Positions 1 through 5,572 of a stretch of 5,895 nt of DNA are shown piece by piece. The translations under genes were made by a program, and so were the position numbers. The notes beneath the pieces were generated by a model. The model did not search any database. It was not told where the DNA came from and saw nothing but the letters and a program-made list of their open reading frames with translations. Source of the DNA: an uncultured Butyricicoccus sp. GTDB taxonomy: Bacteria; Bacillota; Clostridia; Oscillospirales; Butyricicoccaceae. Within the stretch, counting starts at the first letter, position 1, and each line of letters begins with the position of its first letter. The stretch is from assembly GCA_947575935.1 (NCBI GenBank), contig CANPPM010000182.1:1-5895 (forward strand). Reading direction: 5' to 3'.

Positions 1-153
1 ATTCCAGCGCCTGGCAAGGATGTTGGTGATGAGCTTGATTTCGGCGGGCTGCTGGGCTGCGGCCCTGTCATGCCGCTTTCCGGCTATTCTTGCGAATCAT
101 TTATTGCACGCGGCGGTCGAATCCCTGCTCCACTGCAAAGCCTGAAAAATTAA
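1..153 (+). CDS. UPF0210 (PFL/DUF711) family protein, C-terminal fragment
   Basis: Frame 1 is open from the first base to a TAA at 151-153 and gives 50 residues; the rest of the gene lies left of the window. The fragment reads like the tail of the UPF0210/PFL family (DUF711). It has the segment KDVGDELDFGGLLG at fragment residues 6-19, a PVMP at 22-25, and ends in RGGRIPAPLQSLKN at 37-50, which is the family's very conserved C-terminus. Recognition is from memory of the family, not from a search. The biochemical role of this family is not established; some members have been compared with pyruvate formate-lyase-like folds. In Firmicutes these genes commonly follow a small ACT-domain protein (UPF0237), which would be expected just upstream. 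The fragment has no start codon in the window, so ORF callers that need one miss it. The family call is good; function is unknown. Confidence 0.85.
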   Translation: MPAPGKDVGDELDFGGLLGCGPVMPLSGYSCESFIARGGRIPAPLQSLKN

Positions 154-296
154 AAGCCTGCATTCACAATCTGTACAAGTGGACGCATAAAGGATTTTCC
201 GCTATTTTCAAAAAGCGAACGGCAAAATGCTGTTTCAGTGAGCTATGCCGGCAACCCTTTCCGCTTTCTCTACGGATATCACTTGGAAAAACCAGT

Positions 297-341
297 AAAC
301 CTGTCCAGAAATCGATATACCATCGGTTTCCGGACAGGTTT
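297..341 (+). terminator. Long hairpin, probable terminator of the UPF0210 gene
   Basis: The left arm at 297-316 (AAACCTGTCC, one A, then GAAATCGAT) pairs with the right arm at 322-341 (ATCGGTTTC, one C, then GGACAGGTTT) around a five-base loop ATACC. That is 19 pairs with one G-U wobble and one A/C mismatch. On the plus strand the stem ends in a run of only four T residues (339-342), so it is a strong hairpin with a short U tract. It lies 144 bases after the UPF0210 stop and 250 bases before uxuA. Termination after UPF0210 is the simplest reading; a leader structure acting on uxuA is possible. Confidence 0.55.
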
Positions 342-577
342 TGCGCATAAAAAACAGCGAAATGCCTTATCTTATCAGCATGATCCATATGACCGATCAT
401 GATCTATCGTGGGGATTTCACGGAAACGAATGGCATAGACAGCCGTCAAGTCTTACAACCGCATGCTTCCCCAGCAACAAAAAGCCTGCAAACCACCCCA
501 AACGCCGTCTGACAGAAATCGTTTTGTTCGGGCGCCTCTCCCCACAGCCGCAGGCATGTTGTTCCCCACATCAATAT

Positions 578-584
578 AAGGAGG
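578..584 (+). promoter_or_regulatory. Ribosome binding site of uxuA
   Basis: AAGGAGG, a full match to the anti-Shine-Dalgarno core, sits eight bases before the ATG at 593. It decides the start, because the frame is open for 84 codons upstream, where no comparable site exists. The next in-frame ATG at 599 would be 14 bases away and is less likely. Confidence 0.9.
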
Positions 585-592
585 AAACGCTA

Positions 593-1690
593 ATGCAAAT
601 GACATTCCGTTGGTATGGCGAGGGCAATGACAGCATTACACAAGATATGATCCGGCAGATTCCCGGCGTGACCGGCCTCGTCTGGGCACTGCATGACAAA
701 CAGCCCGGCGAAGTTTGGCAAACAGCAGAAATCGAAACCGTACGCCGCCAAATTGAGAGCCACGGCTTTCACATGGACGTAGTGGAATCCGTTAACGTCC
801 ATGATGATATTAAAATCGGACTGCCCAGCCGGGACCAATATATTGAAAATTACAAACAGACACTTCGCAATCTTTCCAATTTCGGCGTTAAGGTAGTCAC
901 CTATAATTTTATGCCTATCTTTGACTGGACAAGAACCGATCTCTTTCATCCCCTTGGGGACGGTTCAACCGCACTTTATTATGAAAAATCGCGCATTCAA
1001 CAGGATTATAAAGAAATGGCCAGCTATATTCTAAAAAACCTGCATGGCATGACCTTCCCCGGCTGGGAGCCCGAACGCATGGCCAGGCTGGACGAACTGT
1101 TTGAACGATACAAGCCCGTTACAAAAGAAAAACTCTGGAACAATCTTCAATACTTTTTAGAAGCGCTTATGCCTGTTTGCCACGAGACCGGCATAAAACT
1201 AGCGATTCATCCGGATGATCCCCCCTGGGACATTTTTGGCCTGCCGCGCCTGCTGGTCGACCAAGCCTCCGTCCAACATCTGCTGCATATCGTAGACGAT
1301 CCGCATAATTGTTTGTGCCTTTGCACAGGATCTCTAGGCGCAAATAAAAATAACGACATCCCCAGCATCATCCGCTCCTGCTGCAGCCGAATTGCCTTTG
1401 CGCATATCCGCAATGTCAAACATTTTGAAAACGGAGACTTTTCAGAAGCCTCTCACCGCGACTGTGACGGTGATACGCAAATTCTAGAAATCATGCGAGC
1501 TTATCATGAATGCGGCTTTAACGGCTATATTCGCCCCGATCATGGACGACATATTTGGGGAGAAGAGGCACATTGCCGCCCTGGATATGGACTATATGAC
1601 CGCGCGCTCGGCATCATGTATTTGTTAGGCTGTTGGGATATGCTGGAACGGCTATCGGGCAGGGATCCGAAACCCGCCGAAAGCCGTTGA
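593..1690 (+). CDS. uxuA: Mannonate dehydratase UxuA
   Basis: UxuA dehydrates D-mannonate to 2-keto-3-deoxy-D-gluconate, in the cytosol, as the third step of glucuronate breakdown. The 365-residue product has the usual length and a TIM-barrel, xylose-isomerase-like layout. It opens with MTFRWYG (3-9) and has the family segments VVESVNVHDDIKIG (63-76) and VVTYNFMPIFDWTRT (101-115). Candidate metal and active-site residues lie in IHPDDPP (His206), CTGSLG (Cys244), AHIRNVK (His271) and RPDHGR (Asp316, His317), with a Tyr near 332 in GYGLYDRALG. Known family structures use a Mn ion held by His, Cys, His and Asp; assigning these residues is from memory of that pattern. An AAGGAGG eight bases upstream fixes the start. 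The gene stands alone on this strand: no uxaC, uxuB, kdgK or kdgA is in the window, and the upstream gene looks unrelated. A strong hairpin follows at 1776-1809. Nothing suggests damage. Confidence 0.97.
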   Translation: MQMTFRWYGEGNDSITQDMIRQIPGVTGLVWALHDKQPGEVWQTAEIETVRRQIESHGFHMDVVESVNVHDDIKIGLPSRDQYIENYKQTLRNLSNFGVKVVTYNFMPIFDWTRTDLFHPLGDGSTALYYEKSRIQQDYKEMASYILKNLHGMTFPGWEPERMARLDELFERYKPVTKEKLWNNLQYFLEALMPVCHETGIKLAIHPDDPPWDIFGLPRLLVDQASVQHLLHIVDDPHNCLCLCTGSLGANKNNDIPSIIRSCCSRIAFAHIRNVKHFENGDFSEASHRDCDGDTQILEIMRAYHECGFNGYIRPDHGRHIWGEEAHCRPGYGLYDRALGIMYLLGCWDMLERLSGRDPKPAESR

Positions 1691-1775
1691 CCCATCTGAA
1701 CCAAAGCAGCTGATGCGCAAAAACGCTGCCGCAGCTCAGCCCTTTGGAATAGCCTTTGCTGCCATTCCTGCTAAT

Positions 1776-1809
1776 GGTGATCCCTGCCTTAGAAAAGGGA
1801 GGGATCACC
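1776..1809. terminator. Strong hairpin between convergent genes
   Basis: GGTGATCCCT (1776-1785) pairs perfectly with AGGGATCACC (1800-1809). Inside, after a G/G mismatch, CCTT (1787-1790) pairs with AAGG (1795-1798) around the loop AGAA. This makes 14 pairs in 34 bases. Neither strand has a T run after the stem, so it is not a canonical intrinsic terminator. Its place between two converging genes suggests transcription ending or 3'-end protection for uxuA, 85 bases after its stop, or for both genes. Confidence 0.5.
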
Positions 1810-1945
1810 GCTCAAAACAGCCGGTAACTGTCACCATCCAAAGACTATACAAAGGCAGGCGGTAACAGCCTTGTCTTCGTCAATTTTACTTTAGCGTCCT
1901 TTTAAATGGATGCCTTTCTCCCTTCCCCTCACCAAATCAGCTGGC

Positions 1946-1963
1946 AAAACTGCTGCACCAGCA
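1946..1963 (-). terminator. Weak candidate terminator of the EFR1 gene
   Basis: On the minus strand TGCTG-GTG-CAGCA (1963 to 1951) is followed by G and four T residues (1949-1946). The stem has only five pairs and the T run is short. It lies about 60 bases after the EFR1 stop, where a terminator would be expected, but other overlapping repeats nearby make it uncertain. Confidence 0.25.
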
Positions 1964-2021
1964 AGACACTCTATGCAAACCACGCACTTCTGTAGCTGCT
2001 GCAGCACCACGATTTTTGCTG

Positions 2022-2774
2022 CTAGTTCCCCACATCGCAGCGATACCTAGGCTTGCCGATACTCTTTTTCCCATACTCAATCGCTTCCACAGGGCAATGG
2101 CAGATGCAAGCCATACAATGTGTGCAATTTTTCCCCCAGATAGGCTTTCCATCCTTTTGCGTGATGTTATTGAGCGGGCACAATTTGATACACAGTCCGC
2201 ATCCCACACATCTGCTGTCCGCATAAAAAGCATCCGCCTTTACAAACAGGTGATAAAACAGCGGATTTGCCACACCACTCATCAACCGGTCATATAAATT
2301 GTTCCTGTGCGACGAGAATGCCCGGCCCGCAGCAACCGTCTGTGCCGCAGCATCGATTAGAGGGACGGCCTTTGCGATAATCTGCTTTGCCCGCTCTTCC
2401 TCTGGGGCTTGAAACATGGCGATATAGTTTTCCGGCATGACAATCTGTGCAGTGCCCATATAGACATAACCCTTTTGGCCGCACAGCCTGCGGTTGTACT
2501 TGGCTGCATTTCCAATCTCCCCACCGCAGTCCATGACAAACCAGGCCTTATCAGCGCCGAAAAACTGTGTCGCTTGAATCCACTGCTCTACAATGCGGGG
2601 AATACGCCATCCGTAAGTGGGGACAACGAAAACCAACCTATTCTCCGCATAAACAGGCCGTGTATCATGCTGTTTTATCTTGTCATTCATGCTGACAAGT
2701 GCATCACCAGTAACTTCGGCTATTCTATTTGCAATATAACGGCTGTTGCCTGTTCCGGTAAAATAAAGCACCAT
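2022..2774 (-). CDS. EFR1 family flavodoxin/2[4Fe-4S] ferredoxin protein
   Basis: A 250-residue fusion of an N-terminal flavodoxin-like domain and a C-terminal bacterial ferredoxin domain, expected to carry FMN and two [4Fe-4S] clusters and pass electrons in the cytosol. The FMN phosphate loop is FTGTGNS (5-11) and a second flavin-site segment is PTYGWRIP (52-59). The first cluster motif is C189-x2-C192-x2-C195-x3-C199-P; the second is C217-x2-C220-x2-C223-x3-C227-P, with an extra Cys225. The C-terminus KKSIGKPRYR (236-245) is typical of the family. I chose the ATG at 2774 because family members begin directly with M-hydrophobic-YFxGTGNS. A TTG at 2795 and an ATG at 2786 are in frame upstream, but the GGAGG at 2787-2791 touches the ATG at 2786 and overlaps the TTG start region. 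The gene begins one base after the stop of the acetyltransferase gene (TAG-A-ATG), so translational coupling is likely. The electron donor and acceptor are unknown. Confidence 0.93.
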   Translation of the reverse strand: MVLYFTGTGNSRYIANRIAEVTGDALVSMNDKIKQHDTRPVYAENRLVFVVPTYGWRIPRIVEQWIQATQFFGADKAWFVMDCGGEIGNAAKYNRRLCGQKGYVYMGTAQIVMPENYIAMFQAPEEERAKQIIAKAVPLIDAAAQTVAAGRAFSSHRNNLYDRLMSGVANPLFYHLFVKADAFYADSRCVGCGLCIKLCPLNNITQKDGKPIWGKNCTHCMACICHCPVEAIEYGKKSIGKPRYRCDVGN

Positions 2775-2775
2775 T

Positions 2776-3420
2776 CTACGCGTCATCCTCCACAAACGAA
2801 TGGCTCATGATATAAAATTCCTCCTGGCTGGGCAGACGCTTCTTCTCCATTGGCTCTAATCCGCCGTCATATTCCTGGGCGGCCTGCTCGTCAATGGCCA
2901 TTACCGGGCTGTCGCAATAAACCCATTTTCTTCCGTCCAAAGCCCCGGCTCGCAGCTCTTTCACCATCATCGCAGACGGGAATTTCCCATTATCAAGACA
3001 GATATGATGCTTTCTACAGCTTTTAAATCCACTACTCACATAATTGGCAGGACTGCCAAAAATAACGATCACATCATATCCAAGCTCGGCGGCACGCCGG
3101 AAAGAGTGCTCCATAAGCATTTTCCCATACCCTTTCCGCTGGTGCTCTGGCGAGATAGAAAGGGGGCCAAATGTGAGGATGTCCTTTTCATGTCCCTGCT
3201 CATCGGTCAGCTTCGACCGGGTATACATAATATTCCCAACCACTTGGCCGTCAATCTCCGCTACAAAATCAAGCTCCGGAATAAAATCTACATGCTCTCG
3301 CATGATATGAACCAAATAGTGTTCCACACAGCCTGGAATATAGCGGTTATAAAAGGCTCTGCGTGTCATATCCTCTACCATTTTTCGATCGGTCTCTCTC
3401 TCATTGCGAATCTTCAGCAT
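2776..3420 (-). CDS. GNAT family N-acetyltransferase
   Basis: A 214-residue protein of the GNAT superfamily, which moves the acetyl group of acetyl-CoA to an amine; the substrate cannot be told from the sequence. The N-terminus MLKIRNERETDRKMVEDM has the usual opening strand and helix. The acetyl-CoA site (motif A) is PLSISPEHQRKGYGKMLM (86-103), with the Q/R-x-x-G-x-G/A loop as QRKGYG at 94-99. It is followed by a helix and the strand-loop YDVIVIFGSPANYVSSGF (115-132), which matches the GDPxYYxxFGF-type segment of COG3153-like acetyltransferases. The roughly 80 residues after that form the longer C-terminal part seen in this subgroup. On the minus strand GAAAGGTG (3436-3429) lies eight bases before the ATG and supports the start. 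The gene follows the DUF2871 gene after 91 bases and ends one base before the EFR1 start. A joint job with the electron-transfer protein is plausible but only inferred from position. Confidence 0.93.
   Translation of the reverse strand: MLKIRNERETDRKMVEDMTRRAFYNRYIPGCVEHYLVHIMREHVDFIPELDFVAEIDGQVVGNIMYTRSKLTDEQGHEKDILTFGPLSISPEHQRKGYGKMLMEHSFRRAAELGYDVIVIFGSPANYVSSGFKSCRKHHICLDNGKFPSAMMVKELRAGALDGRKWVYCDSPVMAIDEQAAQEYDGGLEPMEKKRLPSQEEFYIMSHSFVEDDA
2787..2791 (-). promoter_or_regulatory. Ribosome binding site of the EFR1 gene
   Basis: GGAGG on the minus strand lies inside the last codons of the acetyltransferase gene, 12 bases before the ATG at 2774. The spacing is longer than ideal, and the alternative ATG at 2786-2784 directly abuts it. 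Re-initiation by ribosomes finishing the upstream gene would make the spacing less critical. Confidence 0.5.
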
Positions 3421-3511
3421 GGCTAAAACACCTTTCTCTGCATTGTTTTTTCATAACATCCATTCCTACCGGAAGGAAATCACCCATGTCCACGCTCCCC
3501 TTGATGCACGA

Positions 3512-3922
3512 TCAAGCCGCCTGTCTTCTGATTTTCAGCAGCAAAAGAAGGATGCAGGCGCCCGTTAAAATATGCCCAATTCCCGCAATTCCAGAAATCG
3601 ATGCATCCAATCCCCGGCTCAGTGCTTTCCCCCAAACCTGCACTAAGCCTCTCAACAGAAATCCAACGCCAGTAATGTTCAACCCAAGCTGATAGACAAT
3701 CAAAAGCTTACCAGTATTCCGGTCGGAAAAAGAAAATACCTTTTCTGCCACCATGAGCGCCAGAAAAAAGAACATACCCAGTACAAAATAGTGCGTATGT
3801 AATAGGGACAAATTTGTCTGCCCAGTAAAATGGCTAACCTTTGTAAACTCCCGATAAAATACCCCAAAGATCATGGCAACTACCGCATAGGCTAAGGCCA
3901 GGTTTGCACACCGTTTTACCAT
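3512..3922 (-). CDS. DUF2871 family four-helix membrane protein
   Basis: A 136-residue integral membrane protein matching the DUF2871 family in length and motifs. Predicted membrane segments are about 8-23, 43-62, 73-96 and 111-131. Motifs I associate with the family are GVFYREFTK (20-28), the tract LLHTHYFVLGMFFFL (40-54), GLNITGVGFLLRG (80-92) and GLDASISGIAGIGHIL (104-119). His42, His44 and His117 sit near membrane segments and could bind a metal or haem; that is speculation, as no function is known to me. There is no separate signal peptide. On the minus strand GAAGGGG (3939-3933) is ten bases before the ATG and supports the start. It is the first gene of a possible DUF2871-GNAT-EFR1 unit; no T-rich terminator was seen in the 91-base gap to the acetyltransferase gene. 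Confidence 0.9.
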   Translation of the reverse strand: MVKRCANLALAYAVVAMIFGVFYREFTKVSHFTGQTNLSLLHTHYFVLGMFFFLALMVAEKVFSFSDRNTGKLLIVYQLGLNITGVGFLLRGLVQVWGKALSRGLDASISGIAGIGHILTGACILLLLLKIRRQAA

Positions 3923-4507
3923 TCTTATACATCCCCTTCAGACGTTTTTACAGTTCCGTTTCAGTAAATTTTGTTTCATTATTTTTCATGGTAACATATT
4001 TCTTTCCTGATTTCAATTGCAAGTATCAAATTTTTACCGTCCGACCCTTAGAGATGGAAACAAGCCGGACAAATACACAAAAATAGCAGCGCAAGCCGGT
4101 CCCACACCTGCTTCCGCAAAGCCCAAGTGAACGCTGAATCCTTTGCCGGTCTTCCTCCACCACCTAGCCACCACATGCAAAAGCGAAAATGAAACGCATC
4201 CAAAGGCCATTTCTGAAGATCCTACAAACCGTCATGGACGTCAGCTGTTTATTCTATTAAAACAGATAGGTTTTCTTACACTTAAAAATGCTCCTTTCCC
4301 CAAGGTGCGTTCCATCACTTTTTTTAATATTTTTTTCAAAAATTTTATCGCAAGATCCATAAAACAAAGCTCTCCGCCGGCGCTGTTTGAATGCTTGCGG
4401 CCCTACAAAATGCATATCAAACCATCTGCAGCCATCCTCTGCTCTCCGCCATAGAGCACGGCAGCAGCAAACCGCCAGTGAGAAAATCCTCATAGATTCC
4501 CTATCCT
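3923..4507. other. Long stretch without a convincing gene
   Basis: This 585-base region holds the presumed promoter and ribosome binding site of the DUF2871 gene at its left end. The remainder (about 4030-4507) has open frames on both strands that lack ribosome binding sites, and their translations are low-complexity and unlike any family I know. An AT-rich tract lies at about 4317-4352. The word GCCGGTC occurs at 4095-4101 and 4145-4151 and again in the terminator at 4539-4545. On the minus strand weak pairing (CAGCG near 4135 with CGCTG near 4090) is followed by five T residues at about 4079-4083; this is a poor terminator candidate. Confidence 0.5.
3988..4022 (-). promoter_or_regulatory. 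Candidate promoter of the DUF2871 gene
   Basis: Two overlapping sigma-A-like pairs are visible on the minus strand. One is TTGAAA (4016-4011) and TACCAT (3993-3988) with a 17-base spacer. The other is TTGCAA (4022-4017) and TATGTT (3998-3993) with an 18-base spacer. Both lie in an AT-rich stretch 66-100 bases before the start codon, the expected place. Neither is a full consensus match. Confidence 0.4.
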
Positions 4508-4545
4508 AAAAAAGACCGGCACGCAGTCATAACGGCGAGCCGGTC
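4508..4545 (-). terminator. Intrinsic terminator (minus strand)
   Basis: On the minus strand GACCGGC (4545-4539) pairs with GCCGGTC (4520-4514); after a T/T mismatch three more pairs (CGC with GCG) extend the stem. Six T residues follow at 4513-4508. This is a good Rho-independent terminator. It ends transcription coming from the DUF6514-like gene, whose stop is 187 bases upstream, or from an independent small RNA in between. Confidence 0.8.
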
Positions 4546-4731
4546 AAGTACAGTATGCAAAAGTATATCAATCCCCTATCCCGCCCACAGGCGGAAAAGA
4601 GCTGCCGATAGGGCATGCACATAATTTTCGAGCATGCTCCAAAGGGGGTTCCTTTTGGCGCCCTCTGCAAGAAAGCAAGAATAAATTGGCCTCTGTACAG
4701 AAGACACACAAGGAAAATACCGGCACATTCT
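4546..4731 (-). other. Hairpin-rich 3' region, possible small RNA
   Basis: Between the DUF6514-like stop and the terminator lie 186 bases without a coding sequence but with three adjacent inverted repeats. They are CCAAAGG/CCTTTTGG at 4639-4658 (one bulged base), GCATGC/GCATGC at 4613-4637, and a two-part stem at 4574-4613: CCCTATC (4574-4580) with GATAGGG (4607-4613), enclosing CCGCC (4581-4585) with GGCGG (4590-4594). With the terminator they make a compact structured RNA of about 150 bases on the minus strand. It could be a long structured 3' UTR or a separate non-coding RNA. I could not match it to a known RNA family. Confidence 0.4.
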
Positions 4732-4944
4732 TTAGATCTGCGCCAATAAATCTTCGACCACCTCGCGAAAATGAACGATCGAAACCTCACAGCGCGTCAG
4801 CGTTTCCGCCATATGCCGCACCAGCGAGCGATCTATCGAGATATCCGTGAGCTCGTCGAGTGTACGGTCGTCCTCTATCGCCGCCAGACCGCAGAGTAAG
4901 TATTCCCCCACAGGCTGCTCGGTCAATACATATTTCAACATCAT
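4732..4944 (-). CDS. Small DUF6514-like protein
   Basis: A 70-residue acidic protein with no membrane segment or signal peptide. The N-terminus MMLKYVLTEQPVGE and the C-terminal half, with a DISIDRSLVRHMAETL stretch (34-49) and the end VHFREVVEDLLAQI (57-70), resemble the DUF6514 family of small clostridial proteins. Those typically show a pattern like EDIStdxxxVexLaexCnrxxlxpxHlrDVVEDfL. No function is known for the family. A GGGAGGG on the minus strand (4956-4950) is five bases from the first ATG and eight from the second (4941), so either may start translation. The gene has its own unit: a terminator at 5039-5071 isolates it from the gene upstream, and a long hairpin-rich segment with a terminator follows. 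The family call is from memory of the C-terminal pattern. Confidence 0.72.
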   Translation of the reverse strand: MMLKYVLTEQPVGEYLLCGLAAIEDDRTLDELTDISIDRSLVRHMAETLTRCEVSIVHFREVVEDLLAQI

Positions 4945-4978
4945 TTCGACCCTCCCGACGTATCGTTTTCCATATTCT

Positions 4979-5006
4979 ATCGTATTTCACACGGTTTCTT
5001 TGTCGA
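4979..5006 (-). promoter_or_regulatory. Candidate promoter of the DUF6514-like gene
   Basis: On the minus strand TCGACA (5006-5001) and TACGAT (4984-4979), separated by 16 bases, resemble a sigma-A -35/-10 pair with five and four consensus matches. A TAGAAT lies slightly further down but with a 21-base spacing. A promoter is needed here because a strong terminator lies immediately upstream. Confidence 0.35.
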
Positions 5007-5038
5007 AATTCAGCGATTGGTCTTTGGCTAATTTTTAC

Positions 5039-5071
5039 AAAAAAACCGTCCGAAATTTGCCGGACGGTTTT
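5039..5071 (-). terminator. Intrinsic terminator of the C_GCAxxG_C_C gene
   Basis: On the minus strand AAAACCGTCCG (5071-5061) pairs perfectly with CGGACGGTTTT (5052-5042) around an eight-base loop, and the T run extends to seven residues (5045-5039). This is a textbook Rho-independent terminator, 29 bases after the stop of the cysteine-rich gene. Confidence 0.92.
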
Positions 5072-5099
5072 AAATTTGAGTTATAATGCCTGAATTAAA

Positions 5100-5516
5100 T
5101 CACTTTTTCTCATCGTTCAAAAGCATTTTCTCGACCAGCGCGCAACCATCCCGGATACAGTCCGGACAAGAGCGGAGCACCTTACCGGTATCAACCCCCT
5201 TGAGCTCACGGCAAAGCATCGTGCCGTTCTGCGCGGCAAATGCCTCCCCCATTGCGCGGGTCAGCCGATAGGTTTGCCCTTTTGTCTTGCCCGGCGCGTC
5301 CGTCCCCGCGCTGGACTTGACGCCTGCCAGCATAAATCCTCCGGTCAGTGCGCCGCAAACCTCCATCAGCCCCATGCCCAGGCCAAACCCTTCCGCCATT
5401 TTATAGGCGGTTGCCTCGTCCAACCCGAACAGATCACAGTAGGCACATACGACCGCCTGCGCACAATTATATCCCTCACTGTGCAGCGCGACCGCCCGTT
5501 CCCGGCGTTCCTCCAT
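5100..5516 (-). CDS. C_GCAxxG_C_C family (probable redox) protein
   Basis: A 138-residue protein of the C_GCAxxG_C_C family, a cysteine-rich group found in anaerobes and thought to act in redox chemistry, though the reaction is not established. The pattern is clear: YNCAQAV (16-22, Cys18), then Cys24 and Cys27, the signature VCGALTGG (53-60, Cys54), GTMLCRELKG (98-107, Cys102), and the C-terminal group CPDCIRDGC (117-125; Cys117, Cys120, Cys125). Length and spacing fit the family. The short helix before the signature, EGFGLGMGLMEV (42-53), is also typical. There is no signal peptide or membrane segment, so it is expected in the cytosol. The start is supported by AAGGAGG (5529-5523), six bases before the ATG. 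It lies 56 bases after the amidase gene in the same direction and may share its transcript; a strong terminator follows at 5039-5071. Confidence 0.93.
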   Translation of the reverse strand: MEERRERAVALHSEGYNCAQAVVCAYCDLFGLDEATAYKMAEGFGLGMGLMEVCGALTGGFMLAGVKSSAGTDAPGKTKGQTYRLTRAMGEAFAAQNGTMLCRELKGVDTGKVLRSCPDCIRDGCALVEKMLLNDEKK

Positions 5517-5572
5517 AAAAAGCCTCCTTCCAAATACACATCACACAATATTAAGACAAACTGTTTTCCACC

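Larger units (their letters stand above)
154..592. other. Intergenic spacer with hairpin, upstream of uxuA
   Basis: This 439-base stretch holds no convincing gene. The uxuA frame happens to stay open back to 341, but nothing before 593 has a ribosome binding site or family-like sequence. It contains the long hairpin at 297-341, a perfect 10-base palindrome GATCATGATC at 395-404 whose second half overlaps a CATGATC also present at 379-385, and the uxuA ribosome binding site at 578-584. I could not find a convincing -35/-10 pair for uxuA; a promoter may lie between 342 and 570. Confidence 0.6.
1691..2021. other. Convergent intergenic spacer after uxuA and EFR1
   Basis: This 331-base region separates the 3' ends of uxuA (plus) and the EFR1 gene (minus). 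I see no coding sequence with a start signal or family resemblance. It holds a strong hairpin at 1776-1809 and a small one at 1951-1963. The right part is rich in CTGCTGCA-like words (for example 1950-1957 and within 1997-2008), giving several overlapping weak inverted repeats. Confidence 0.6.

Noticed and set aside
113..130. GGTCGAATCC resembles a tRNA T-loop.
   Set aside because: No acceptor stem, anticodon arm or matching partner surrounds it, and the bases encode the conserved RGGRIPAP end of the UPF0210 protein.
341..592. In-frame 84-codon N-terminal extension of UxuA.
   Set aside because: The extension has no ribosome binding site, its sequence is unlike UxuA, and an AAGGAGG at 578-584 fits the ATG at 593, which gives the normal family length.
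2016..2297. Plus-strand open frame of 93 codons across the EFR1 C-terminus.
   Set aside because: It is antisense to the cluster-binding region of EFR1, has no family resemblance and is explained by the codon pattern of the real gene.
4188..4260. Short plus-strand peptide frame beginning ATGAAACGC.
   Set aside because: About 23 codons, no ribosome binding site and no supporting context.
4143..4454. Plus-strand open frame of 103 codons in the gene-poor stretch.
   Set aside because: It has no ribosome binding site and its translation is of odd composition with no recognisable motif.
4257..4493. Minus-strand open frame of 78 codons in the gene-poor stretch.
   Set aside because: No Shine-Dalgarno sequence precedes the start, the composition is biased (runs of Cys, Arg, Lys), and no family pattern was recognised.
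4508..4731. 6S RNA, suggested by GAGCATGCTCG on the minus strand, a word also found in E. coli 6S RNA.
   Set aside because: The region folds as several separate hairpins, not as one long interrupted stem with a central bubble, and the shared word is a simple palindrome likely due to chance.
4527..4790. Minus-strand open frame of 87 codons overlapping the DUF6514-like gene and the hairpin region.
   Set aside because: It runs through the stems and into the terminator, overlaps a better-supported gene in another frame and lacks a ribosome binding site.
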